This document shows, piece by piece, positions 11,345 through 23,449 of a stretch of 64,000 bases of DNA (its first letter is position 1; each line of letters starts with the position of its first letter). Made by a program: the position numbers and the translations under genes. Source of the DNA: Podospora pseudocomata (Eukaryota > Ascomycota > Sordariomycetes > Sordariales > Podosporaceae); NCBI RefSeq assembly GCF_035222375.1, contig NC_085889.1:3224001-3288000 (forward strand), given 5' to 3'. The notes beneath the pieces are model-generated. The model was not told the DNA's origin. It was given only the letters and a program-made list of their open reading frames with translations, and searched no databases.

Positions 11345-14300
11345 TTAAGCTTGCTCATCCACCAACCTCCTCATCTTCTTGATGGTTGCAGTGCCCAAAT
11401 CATGCAACGTGCCACCACCCATGATTTCCAAAGTCGTCACCTCAACACCAAACGTCAGTTTCCACCAACGACGTAGTTCAACTGCCATCAGAGAATCCAC
11501 CCCTAGCTGTTGCAGCGTCTGCCCAACATCTACATCCTGATCGTCCGACATCATGATAGCTCGAACTCGTCTTCCAATCTCCAGACCGAAAACATCCGCC
11601 GCTCCCGCTTCTTCCAGGACAGTCAGATTGCCACGAGCCCGAAAAGCCAGCTCTTCCGCCGCGGTGAGGAAGGTGCCGATTTTTGATACACCGGCTTCTG
11701 CTTCACTAACAATGTTGTGGTGTGACCCCATCAGCGGATCTCGTCGCCAAGGTGCCCGGCATTTCGGATCTGATAACGGCACCTCGGAACGAACAGCCAT
11801 GACGATGTGACCATCATCACTGCACTGGAGCTCATCGCCACCGCTCTGTGATCTTTGATGTTGTACTGAGAACTCCACGAAATCAAGAAATTCCCTCTCT
11901 GTCAAGAGATGGAAACCAGATCCTTGGACCTTTCTCATCGCTGCCGGATTCTCCTCAATGAAGCCGGCCCCAGAGATCGGACCAACCAGCAGCACCGATG
12001 ATGGCAGACCGAGCCATCGTCGATAGTGAGAGAAGGACTCGAGAAACGTGCAGGCCGCCGCGTAGTTGCTTTCTCCCGGTTGATGGGCAATGGTCAAAGC
12101 TGAGCTTGTCATCAAGAAAAAGTCGAGTGGCATGTCAGAGAGAGCATGGTGCAGGTTCCATGCGCCATCAACTTTTGGAGCCACGGCTGCTTGCCAGTCT
12201 TCATGGCTCAAAGTGATTCCTGGAGCTTCTCGTTGAACCATTGCCAGATGCATCACACCCCGGACGGGGGTAGGCGCCTGAGCAATTGCACGCTTGACAT
12301 CCTGCATGTTGTCAACGCATCCTGCCACGGGGATGCCAAGGCACCCGAGGCTTCTCAGTTCCACGATGAAGTCCTTGTCTTGTTGACTGATGCCTGCGCT
12401 TCGGGTTAAGAAAATGATGCACCTAGCACCTCGCTCCGCCATCCAGGTTGCTATCGACTTGCCCAATCCACCGAGACCACCTGACAGCAAATACGTAGCA
12501 TTGTGGTCGAATTGGCAGACTCTTCTCTCCAGCGGTGCGGCCATAATTGTGTCGAGATTGTCCGGCAGTCTGACGACGCCCTTGCCAATATGATCAGCGT
12601 CTTGAAGCCAACAGTATGCTGTTTTCACCTCGTCTGCATCAAAGGTCTGGATTCGATCGTGTATCCCCAGTTTCCCTTCAGATATCCATTGGAAAACCTG
12701 ATTCAGTGACCTAATTATTGTTAAAAGATATTTGATCTCGGCCTATTTGGAGTTGTTTGACTTACCTCTGCATAATTGCTGGTCTTTTCAGCGCCAAGGC
12801 TGCTGTGTCAACGCAAACAAACGATCTGTTCTGCAAAAACGGCTCCATGTCAAGTGTTCCGCGTCCTAAGATGTCCGACTTGCCCAGCTCAATCATTTTT
12901 CCCATCTCGGCGACGCATTTCCATGACGCATGAAGGAGAGGGCCAGAAAGAGAGTTTAGTACGACGTCTACGCCCTGGCCTTTGGTCATTCGCATGATGC
13001 CCTCAACAAAGCTATCATCACGGGAGTTGAAGATCTGATCTCGAGCAAGTCCAAACTTCTCCATCGCATAGTTGACCTTTTTGTGTGAGCCGACGGTAAC
13101 GAACACTTCGGCACCGATCATTTGGCAGACCTGGATGGCAGCAAGTCCTACGCCGCCACATCCGGAGTGGATGAGTATAGTCTATAAAGCGTCAGGAATG
13201 TTGAGCGACTCGCTTGAGTCCAACTGGACAACTTACCTGACCGGCTGATAAGTGGGCCACTTCAATAAGGGCATAGAAAACTGTAATATAGACCACAGGA
13301 ATAGCAGCCGCTTGTTCAAACTGCATGTCGTCGGGGATTTTCACACAGTTTAGGCCATGGAGGACAGCGTGTGTCGAGAAGCAACCGTTTCCGTTGAAGC
13401 CTGCCACTCGATCACCAACGACAAGATGCTTGACGTTCGCTCCAACCTGAGAGATAATGCCTGACACTTCGACGCCAATCGGAATCTCGTCGGATCCAAA
13501 GTCGATCAACCCTAGGGCACCCACGACATCCTGACGATTGTTAGTTGAAGGATTCATGACGGACTAGCACAAACGACCTACCTTGAAATTCAACCCAACA
13601 GCTTTGGTTTCAAGCACCACCTCATCAGGGCCAAGACCGTCACTGTCGACAAGATATGTCTTCCAACGAAGTGAAGACAGCGCCCCCACCTGGCCCAACT
13701 CAAGCCGCTTAGCGATGGCATCCGTATTTGAAACAGACGAATGGCTTTCAGTAGTTGTGTCTGTAAGGATAGAAATCGACTCCAAGCGAGGTACTTGCAC
13801 CAGTCCCCCTCGAACAACAAACATGTGGTCTTCTTCAACACGACGCCCGTCGTCCCGCTCCACAATCTTCTTCAAGACATCTATCACAAGCCGCGCGAAA
13901 TCTGGCTCGTCGTCTGCAATTTCAAGTGTGAAAAACGGGAGTGAGTTTTCATTGCGAAAGACGCCCAATGCTCCAGGGGTCTGGCCTGCGCGTGGATTCT
14001 CACATCCAGGGGAGGACGTCAGGGGCATCAGCCAGAGAAGTTCTTCGGACTTGTATCCCTCGCAGAGGCGTTGGAATGCTTGAAATCGGGTTGGAGAGAT
14101 ATCCTCGAAAAAGGGCGACTCGTGGTCCAGTGTTGAGATGACAAGCATGTCCGAGGGCAGCTCCTCTCCTAGCTTCACTTTAAGGACCTCGTAGCGGTCA
14201 GACTCAAGGCCGTATATGAGCTTCTTGGTTACCGGGGAATCAGGATCGTCGTGAAGGAGAGCAATCTTTCCAGCAGCGATCTCAGCAAGCTGATGTACCG

Positions 14301-17300
14301 GGGGTGCTTGAGCAAGCAGTGTGGTGCACATGTGGAAAGGTTCAGCCGCGTCAAGCACCGTGGTAGTAACCCCTGAAAAGCCCGCCGCCCGCAGCTCAGT
14401 GTCCCAACGTGCAACAGACACATGCGGTGCCCACTTGCGGTCGTCAGCTGCCCCCAGCCACCAGCCAGGAAAATAGCCAAAGACCAATCCTGGGACAAAG
14501 GTGTGACCACAGATTTCTGTCAATAGGAGCTGACCTCCTGGTCGTAGGAGAGTCTTAAGTCCAGAAAGGGACTCATGCAGCGAGGGCAACGCATGGATGA
14601 CATTGACAGCCACGATGAGATCATAGCTTTGAGGCTCAAAGCCCTGCTCGAGAGGATTGCTAGATGCGTCAAGTACCCTGTACTCCATGTTTGGTTGATC
14701 CTTGAACCTGGCTTGAGCTTCAGGAAAGAAGCCTGCGGATACGTCGGTAAAGGTGTACTGAGCATAAGGGGGTTTTTGACCTGGGAGCACGATTCCTTCA
14801 AGGATTGCTGAGGTGGTTCCACCAGTGCCGGCGCCGATTTCTAAGATGCGGAGGCCGGGTTTGCTCACACAGAGAGACTTGACGAAAGGGGAAACGTCAA
14901 AGGTCATGCCTCGGTAGAGTTCTCTGAGTAGACCGTCATGAATGAGAAGCTCAATGGCTGTGATGTCTTCCTTCAAGAGCCACTCGGTGTTCATGTAGAC
15001 CCTTTGCATTGCTTTCCAAATACCGTCTTCTGGGGAGCGGTCCTGAAGTGTGCTCAATCGACTCTTGATGGCGGTATTCCGGTCATATATCTCTAGGCTG
15101 AGGAAATTGGACACAGCTTCGCTGCCGAGGACCGGGTACCTGCCTTCAAGTGCCCCGAGGCGACATCGCTGAAGCCACAGTTTATACATCTTCAGGTGTT
15201 CAGCCTCTGGTTCCATGGCGCGGGATGCCTCTTCCATGTCGAGCAACATCAACAGCGCGAGCTCCTCAACCAGAAGTCTGTTCTTAGGCATGGTGCCTGG
15301 GGTATTTGGCGGAATAATGAGAGCCTCCTTTTTGGCAAAGTCCACATGCGAATGCCATGTTACGCGACAAGCTGCGTGTCTGTCGACATCAATTTTCTCC
15401 TCGTCGTCCAGACGCGAGAGCTTGAAGCCCCGAAGTCGAAGGGCAAGACTACTATCAGGACCTCGAGCGTTTACCTCGGTGCGTTTTGGGTCGATGGAAG
15501 CTTTCGCTTCGACAGCCAACGGTGTTGTGCCGGTAAGGGAGGCGTGCACATCGATTTCCTCGATCAAAGAAGGGATAGCCAGCTTCTCAATGTTCCTCCC
15601 GCTTCCCTTTGCCATGGCCACCAGTATCATCTGGAAACATGCGTCCAGTGCGGTGGGGTGGATGTGGTAGGAAGACTCCCTCAGGCCGTTCAGTGGAGCC
15701 TCTATTTGACCGATAGCATGGGTGTTAACGGGACATGCTTCGATGTGCTTGAGCCTGCGGAACGTTGGTCCGAACTCGATACCGATTCTCCCAAAGCTGG
15801 AGTACATCTTTTGGGAAGATACCTTTCTTGGGAGGCTAGTTGGAGCATTCTCGGCCTTCACTGAGCGCTTGGCCGCCGGCTTTACCAGGCCTTCACAGTG
15901 CTTAATCCAGCCAGATCCCGTAAAGGAAGATATGCTAAAGTGATAAAACCCCGAGTCTGCTTTTTCTGTCAGCCTCTGTGGCCGAAGAGAAGTCACAATC
16001 TCAGCGGCTTTTCCCCGATGAAGCAGCAAGGCAGTGTGCACGACAATGTTCCGCAGGCTGTATCCAGTCTCAACTTTTGTCAGCTGTCGGATTGCTTCAC
16101 CCGCCATGGCGACATAGCCGGCAAAGGGGAAGACAATGTCACCCTTGACCTTGTGGTCAGCAAGCCACTCTTCGTCTTCTACGTCGAGAAGATTACGCCA
16201 GGAGGGTTCGAGGCCAGAGCTCTCTTCAATGCAGCGGCCGAGGAGGGCATGCCGGCTGAACTCTGCTTGCCTCCAATCTTTGCTGATCCGGCTTTCGTTC
16301 CAGTAACGAGTGGAGTGGTTCCAGGAGTATGGTGCCAGATCGTGGAGGACTTTGCCGGGGAGGAATGAGGCGAAGTCGATGGTCAGTCCATGCTGCCAAA
16401 GGGAGCCCAAGGCTGTGAGGAGGGTCTTGCTGGAGTTTTCTTTGCGAATGGCCGTAGGGATGTACTCGAACGCAACGCTTTTATGGGTGACAATCTGCCG
16501 CAGTGGCCCCTTCAGTTGAGAATGTGGTCCAACCTCCAAGAAAACGGAGTTCGGAAGGCTCTCCATCACAGATCTTGCCGCAGAAAGGAACTTGACTTTG
16601 GAGGTGAGATTTGTTGCCCAGTACGAGAGGTCAATGGGGTCCTCATGAAGATCTCCCGAAACAGTTGAGTACCAGGGGATAGTTGGTTTCCGTTGTTGGT
16701 TGGCATCTGGAAGCTCTCGTCTAAGAAGCTCCAGATATCGAGTAGCGGGTTCATTCATGTGAGACGAGTGATAGGCCGTATTGACTGCTAGCTTCTTGCA
16801 GAAAGCTTCAGGAAATGCGTTCCTGACAGCCGACATGGTCTGCTCAACAGCAGGTATATCGCCAGATATTGTTGTTGAGTTTGGACTGTTTTCTGCTGCA
16901 ATTGTTGCACCATCAGCCAGGGATAGGGTCACATCTTCTGATCCCAAGCCCACGGCGGCCATAGCACCAGTCCGGACGCTCTCCTTCATGATAAAGCCCC
17001 TGTAGTATGCGATGATGATAGCCTCTGACAAACTTAGCACTCCTGCTGCATAAGCACCGGCTATTTCTCCGCTGGAGTGACCGATCACAGCATCCGGGTG
17101 AATGCCCTTCCCTGCGAGAGACCGAACGAGGGCGAGCTGCAGCGCTGTACAGAGTGGCTGAGAGAATTCAGCTTCGTAGATCTGGGATTCCTCTGGCCGC
17201 TTCGAGAGCTCATCTACACGACAGGGAGTCAGTTGTCCTTCTCCATCTTAGCGGTATGGGTCCGCTGGGACAGTGATCTTACCTTCCAGGGACCATGCCG

Positions 17301-19347
17301 GAGGGTTCTCCGAGGATTGCAACACGTCGTTCATGACCGAGATGTCGTTCCTAAACTCTGGATCTTCTCTAAGTAGCTCTAGTCCCATCTGCGGCCACTG
17401 AGCACCCTGTCCGGAGAAAACCATGACCACCTTGGGTGGCTGGGCGTCTGCTTTACGGGCTGGTACTGGCTCTTCAGGTCCATCCTTTCCAGCAATAACG
17501 AAGCTGCGATGGCTCAAATGCTCCCGATGTAAGGCTAGAGTGTAGCTGAGATGTTTGAGGTTGTCTTGGTGCTGGTGGTTGTAGTTGGTGATGTTGTCGG
17601 TGTTTTGCTTCAGCGAAGAAGGGCAGTTGGCGGAGACTAGGAGAAGCGAGGGGGAACTGGTGTTTTGAGCTTTTTCATCGATCAGACTTGCCACCAGACT
17701 TGGGCAGAATTCTTTGACTGTCTCGACAATCACCTGTTCATGGAAGATTAGAATCTCGATCAAGAGGGCTTGCCACGGAAGTTATAGCACTTACGTGAGC
17801 GTTGGCCCCTCCGATTCCAAACGAGTTGATGCTGATTCGTTCTGATCGGTCGACTGGCCACTGAGTTGGCTTCATCGGCACTTCCAACCGACCTTGCTCG
17901 AAAGGAACTATGCTTCGTCAGTCTCGTCACCAGAGAGAAGCTATTGACCGAGAATCTTACTGTTCGGAGCGGGGTTGTGGAACTTGATCTGGGGCGGGAT
18001 GACTTTCTTTTCCAGCGTCAAGACCGCTTTGATCAAGCTCGTCAAGCCAGACGCCCCTTCGGAATGCCCGACGTTTGCTTTGACCTAGGCAGTGTCAGAA
18101 CAAAAGGCGTCGTTGTTCTCAGGAGGCACACTCACTGAGCCCATTAGAATCCCTGCGCCGCCAAAGACGTCGGCAACCGCGATGGCTTCTTTGCGGTCAC
18201 CTTCCTTGGTTCCAGTTCCATGACACTGCAAGAAAACCGATCAGCATCGTCACATGCGAGTCTGAAAGGGTTCGCTTACCTCAATGTATCCCGTGTCTTT
18301 GACATCCAATCCCGTAGACTCATACACAGACCGGATCAAAGCAGCTTGCGTGGCACTATCCGGAGAGATGAGACCATCGCGGCTATGACCGTTGGCGTTG
18401 GTCCCAGACCCCCGGATCACAGCCCTAACGGGGTTCCCATCCCGAACCGCATCATCAAGTCTCTTGAGAAACACAGCATTAACCCCCTCAGCTCGCCCAT
18501 ACCCATCCGCCGCGGCATCAAACGGCTTGCAAGATCCTTCAGGCGAGAAGATACCCTCCGAAGTCAAGATATCGTACCCCTTCGGCGTCAAGATCAAGCT
18601 TGACCCACCAACAACAGCAGCATCCGCATCGCCAGCCTGCAACACACGACATGCCTCGTGCAAAGCAACCAACGAAGCGGAACACCCCGTCTTGATAACC
18701 ATGCTTGGCCCACTCAAGCCAAATTCGTAGGACACCCGGTTGGCGAGCAAAAGATCCATATGACCGACATTGTGTCCGCTCCCGCCCTGTAAGCTGTCCT
18801 TCGCTTGCATTAACAGCCAGTCCTCCCCGAAGGTCCCAATGTAGCACCCAATTCGCTTGCCTCGGTATTGGGTCTCTCCCGCGTTCTCGAGACATTCTCT
18901 CGTCACTTCGAGGAGCTGGCGAATCTGGGGGTCCATTCGTTCTAGCTCGGCCTTGCGGCAGCTGAAGAAGGAGGTATCAAAAGCGGCGATGTCATGATCG
19001 AGGAAGTAACCGTGTTGCGGGACGAGGCCGACGGAGCTGTGTTCTTTGCTGAAGCCGAGGGCGTTGAAGCGGCTTTTGGGGATAGGGGTGCGCATGTCGC
19101 GGCCATTGTAGAGGGCGTCCCAGAAGGAGGTGGCGTCGTTGATTCCGCCTGGGAGGCGGAGGGCGAGGCCGCAGATTGCGATGGGGGCCTGGCAGGTAAG
19201 AGGGTCACTGTTGGAGGAAGGGGGAGTGGTGGGTCCAGTTTCGAGGGAGGTTGTGGTGGATGTGTTCCCGCCTTCTGAGGATCTCAACAGCAGGTTCCCA
19301 TTTTCAGAGCTTGTGTCTGGATGGGTATTAATGACGGCGTCGGTCAT
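11345..19347 (-). CDS. Highly reducing iterative type I polyketide synthase (KS-AT-DH-MT-ER-KR-ACP)
   Basis: Predicted 2517-residue PKS in nine exons on the minus strand: 19347-18280, 18225-18136, 18084-17961, 17907-17795, 17733-17283, 17213-13582, 13530-13237, 13181-12766, 12710-11345. All joins keep frame. KS: TGCSASL with catalytic Cys about residue 222, then CHGTGT and KANVGHSEG for the two histidines. [14 protein letters not shown], then GHSSGE with Ser about 662. [18 protein letters not shown] with the catalytic His. C-methyltransferase: [43 protein letters not shown], plus a YAAA catalytic region. [13 protein letters not shown] with phosphopantetheine Ser about 2469. Every reductive domain keeps its motifs, so a fully reduced, possibly methylated chain is expected. 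There is no thioesterase or reductase, which is normal for the class, so release needs another enzyme or a partner. It is convergent with the gene ending at 11147. The product is unknown. Confidence 0.95.
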
Positions 19348-20821
19348 GATGAAGTCTGTACAGCGTTGGTCAAGAAGCAGTTGGGGAAGGCCTGGCGTCT
19401 ACAGCTGAAAGAGGAAAGACCTTGGAATCCCCGGTATATGTGTCTTGACGAGGGTGTCCCTGCTTTTTCATCAATGGCCACTGAAGCCGCGCATCGTGCC
19501 CTCGCATCTGCCGGCGTCCGTCCCTGTGGCTAAGAGCTGGCACAAGTTCTAAGCTTGTGAAATGTCAAAAGTTCATGATCTAATGGCGACTTCTTCTGCA
19601 GTCAGCAGGTTATGTGCTTGCCTATCACATCGATGACGGCCGTTGATTGGACTGCATGACATCCCTAGCCTTTTATCTTGACATTATGGAATGCGATCGG
19701 ATGTTCCAAAATGTTGTTGGGTCGCCAAGGTGAGGAATAACACGGGTTTTATGACATTCTGCATGATGACCGCAGGTTTTGGCTCGGGATTTAGGAGATC
19801 TAGTCCGAAAAGGAACAATTAGCTTCAGTATTATCTTGATGCTGAGGTTTCACAACAGAAATGTAGAGAACCTGTGTTCATGTCGGCTTGTGTTACCTGT
19901 GATTTGTAATACCTTGCGTCCCACTAAATACTGTGGTACCCAGGTAAGACCAGTAGCGCCCGTAGCAGCCTGTTATGCGAACAGCTTTTCTCTTTCTCAT
20001 TTGCCATCCTGATTCATTTCTCTCCAGTAGTATCAGCAACTTCGACCTGGCTTGATATTGATAACGGAGCTGCTTTTCAACATCTTGACTTTGGAGCAGA
20101 AGTTTGGCAAGGCGTACATGTCAATTCCGGAAAGGGGGCCTTTGGTGTTACGGTGGGTACGAATGGTGCAGGGTTGGTGTCGATCGAACCGAGGGATGGG
20201 ATGTCATGACCTTGCCAAGAGAGACGGTAGAGAGATGATTGAAGTCGGTGGGTGCTGATGAGAAGAGAATGAAGAAGTATTTTATCTCAGGGTTTTGTGT
20301 TGATGACTGCCTAGTGGGTGGAGGATCAAGAGAGGTCGGTTAGATTTGTTGAGTTATCAAAGAAAAGAAATATCGCGATCTTGACGGGTCGAGGCTTGAG
20401 ATGGTCGGATATCGGGGCTGAGACTTAACAGTAATGAGGATGATGGCGTAATATTAATAATTCGATACAGTTGACAGGAGTCTTACCTGTGTGTGCCTGG
20501 TAAATCGCTCATCTCATGATCTGAGCTAACAGACCAACACTTTGTTGGGTCACTATGGTGATTGTGATCAGTGGGTGTTTCCATTGTCTTGTATTCCACA
20601 GGCTGCGTCTGTTTGATGCAATCCATGCTGTTTGGCCTTCATGTTTGCTTCTCCGAGCTTGTGTTTTGAGCACAGTAATGATTTATTCTTTCATTGATAT
20701 CTCTGACTGTGGCTCATGTTCTGGCATCTCTCATCCTGTCCATCGCTATTAGTACTTACGCACGTAGGTACCTAGTAAACCTCCCTGGTTGGACGTAACC
20801 ACGGCGGCGATTCGTGGTGGT
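19348..20821. other. Intergenic, PKS promoter region
   Basis: This stretch lies upstream of the PKS start (19347) and beyond the 3' end of the coiled-coil gene at 20822. No coding frame is convincing. A GTAGGTACCTAG palindrome-like motif lies at 20765-20776. Many start-less short frames occur, and no transcription-factor site could be assigned with confidence. Confidence 0.5.
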
Positions 20822-21556
20822 TTAACCTATGTGAGGAATGCGGCCATGAAATCCTCTCATACGCTCCTGCAACATCTGGATGTGCCCCTCGTTGCACTGC
20901 TCTTGGCTCTGAACAGCGAAAATCTGGCGCTCAGACTCCTGAAGAGCTTTCACAAGCTCTGAGACTCGGTGTTGTAGCATCCGGCTTTTCATGGATTCAT
21001 CGCTCCACCATCGTAGCACCATTGCAACTGCCTCGTCATCCGGGTCGCTCACGGAGAGGTTTAGGAAGAATGTCTTGGACATTTGAGTCGTATCTGGCGA
21101 GGTCGGGGGGCCATAGCTATGGATCGTGTTGGCTGAGGCGGACGTGTGGCTCTCTTTCTGATCGATCCCAGTCTGGATATCCAAGGGAGCTTTGGGATTA
21201 GTCGCCAACAGGCTCTCGGTCAGAGTTGGCGTGCTGACAGTGTGCGAAGCGCGAGTGTCGAGACGTTCATGATAGTCTGAGGTGCTCCCTTTGGGATCTT
21301 GATGGCTATGGCATTTGGGAACCCCAGCCATATCCTCTCTTTTCCCCTCCTCGGTCCCTGTGTTGAGCGAGTCGATGCTGGTTTCCATCGACCTGATTGA
21401 GCTTTCACGATGGGCAATCAACTTTTCCATCCCGTTGATCCTGACTTGAAGTAATTCAAAGTCTCGTTTTACCGCCAGAACACTGAGTTTATCGTCGATC
21501 ATTTGGCTTCTTAGCTCTTGGATCCCCTGTTCTGCCAATAAAGCGAGCTGATCCAT
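20822..21556 (-). CDS. Coiled-coil hypothetical protein
   Basis: Single-exon frame of 244 residues from the first ATG (21556, MDQLALLAEQGIQELRSQM). Residues 1-60 and 175-244 are rich in heptad-like Leu/Ile/Val with charged residues (SELVKALQESERQIFAVQ), suggesting two coiled coils. The middle is low-complexity Ser/Thr/His-rich linker. There is no signal peptide, membrane helix or enzyme motif. It is divergent from another coiled-coil gene starting at 22431/22464, with about 0.9 kb between them. Possibly a lineage-specific protein; its function is not known. Confidence 0.6.
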   Translation of the reverse strand: MDQLALLAEQGIQELRSQMIDDKLSVLAVKRDFELLQVRINGMEKLIAHRESSIRSMETSIDSLNTGTEEGKREDMAGVPKCHSHQDPKGSTSDYHERLDTRASHTVSTPTLTESLLATNPKAPLDIQTGIDQKESHTSASANTIHSYGPPTSPDTTQMSKTFFLNLSVSDPDDEAVAMVLRWWSDESMKSRMLQHRVSELVKALQESERQIFAVQSQEQCNEGHIQMLQERMRGFHGRIPHIG

Positions 21557-22430
21557 GGTGAGGATAGGGCAGTGGACCAACAAGATGGGTAAGATACTGA
21601 GAGCTCAGCGACTTCCCTGTTGGTAGCGTTCTTCTCAGACACGGTGAGGCCTTGGTGACAGAACAAGTCGAATGGTGTTACAACGACGGGATGTGGAGAT
21701 ATTACTTACTGGTTTGGTTAACAAAGGAGAACTGGTGGCAGATAGGAGGCGGGTGGAACTTACCACCTTTTTTATTCTATATATACCAGCATAGGATGCT
21801 CAAGCCGGAAAGATCGACCGGAAAGCTGGTCGAGGTCTTGTTGTGGTTGACGAGACCCGATGGAGGGGCTGGAAAGGTTGTGGGCAAGTAGGTGGTGGGG
21901 TGAAATGTCGATGGTCAACAGGGTCAGGTAGAGGTTGACAGGTTAAAAGGTAGGTTGACTGGGCGAAGGTCGATAGGGTGAAATGTCGACAGGGTGAAGA
22001 TTGAGAGGGCGTGCAGTGGTGCTGCGCCCACCATAGGCAGTAGGTAGATGCTCCCATCTGTATCGATGCACGTCTGCTCTCAGTGATTGCTGACACCCGG
22101 CAACCTCCCAGTGCCAGCCCTCTTGTCGATGACTGTTTGCACTCATAGTATTAAACTTCTGCCACAGTCTCAATCTCTTCTTGCTGCTCCAACTTCTTCC
22201 AGTGCACTTTTCCGTCGGCCAAGCAGCCTCTTTCTCTCCTCACACTGCTTGCATCTCTCCCCTCAGTCTTTATCATCCTCGGCATGACATCGCAGACTAT
22301 CATCATCCTCAACGCATACTTACCATTCTAGCATACCAGCGTCGCTGTCATAACCTTTCCATTCGGTTTCGTGCCCTTTCCAACGACAGCACCAATATAC
22401 TTCAATCAGTCAGCAAGCTAGCTTGGCATA
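21557..22430. promoter_or_regulatory. Shared divergent intergenic region with degenerate short repeats
   Basis: This region separates two divergently transcribed coiled-coil genes. At 21895-22010 variants of GTCGAYAGGGTGAA and GGTTGACAGG recur several times (for example GGGTGAAATGTCGATGG, then TCGATAGGGTGAAATGTC, then CGACAGGGTGAAGAT), as in a decayed minisatellite. The part nearest the plus-strand gene (22190-22300) is C/T rich, typical of a leader. Confidence 0.4.
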
Positions 22431-23449
22431 ATGTGTAGATTTCACGTCAGCAAAGAAGTCACCATGTTGGCTGATCCCTCTAATCACCGCACTGGCTTGG
22501 CCCCAGCTTGCTTCGACACCAAGATCTTCGAAGTTGGCTGGTGGCCTTCGGTCCGCCACCCCGATCCATCCCGCATGAGACAACGAATGCAGAGTCAAGC
22601 ATTCGTCACCGATACTTCACCTTCGCGCGAATACCAAGTTGACTTCTGGCGCAGCCGGGCGACCTACTTCGCCAAGGCCGCTGATCAGTCATTTGTCCAG
22701 TGGAAGGCTGAGAAGAAGCTGAACGATGGCAAAGTGAGGCACCTCGTGGATGAGCTTGCCGGCATCAAGAAATCGATGAGTCGTATGATATCACCATCAT
22801 TGCCTTGCACGAGAAAGATCAGAAGAACCAGGGATACATCGAATCTCTTCAGAACCAGCTCAAGGAGGCGTCTCCACGACATGGTTCAACTGCCCATGGA
22901 CTCGCGCCACTTACACCCCCTGCGGCACCCGAGGCGCTCTATCCAAGCAAGCACAGTGGCGACACCCCATCTCAATCCCAATACTCAACGGACGACTCTC
23001 AACGAGTATCCCCAGTCTCCTCTCCCATCTCAACCTCTCCTTCCTCAGTCTCGTCTCTCTTCACTTTCCCAGCCAGGAAGCGAGTCAACAGGAACTCAGG
23101 CAAATCTACTCAAGAACCGGAAGCGACTATTAACTCTTTCAAGTCAGACCTTTCTTCCCTCCCAACACAAAAGAGTACACATCCGACGCCTTCGCCAGCC
23201 CCAACCCTGTTTGCGCTTCCGGACTACGCCACTGCACGTTCCGACGGCGTGTTCAGGTTGGATGATTGTGTACGTCTTGGGATGTGGCATAGCGGGGATT
23301 TTAAGACCGAGGTCAAAGTCAGAGAGGACAGGGGAGGTTACTGTTTGGTTGTTGTTAGCATCCGAGATCGAGGAAAGAAGGATGTTGTCGGGCTTGGTGT
23401 CGAGGTTTGCCGTGGAGGTCTTTTGTGCCTTGGGCTACTTCCCGCTTGA
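22431..23449 (+). CDS. Coiled-coil, Ser/Pro-rich hypothetical protein with an apparent frameshift
   Basis: The N-terminal frame starts at 22431, or more likely 22464 (CACCATG context), and runs through a helical stretch (VRHLVDELAGIKK). At about 22772 a convincing continuation switches frame: IDESYDITIIALHEKD, then GYIESLQNQLKEA, then a long Ser/Thr/Pro-rich linker and a compact end (FRLDDCVRLGMWHSGDFKTE) to a stop at 23447-23449. One extra A in the AAGAAATCG run would join the two halves, so this may be a real one-base loss or an error in the assembly. No intron fits the gap. The original frame also stays open to 23468, but as Arg/Ser/Leu-rich sequence unlike a folded protein. Function is unknown. 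Confidence 0.45.
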
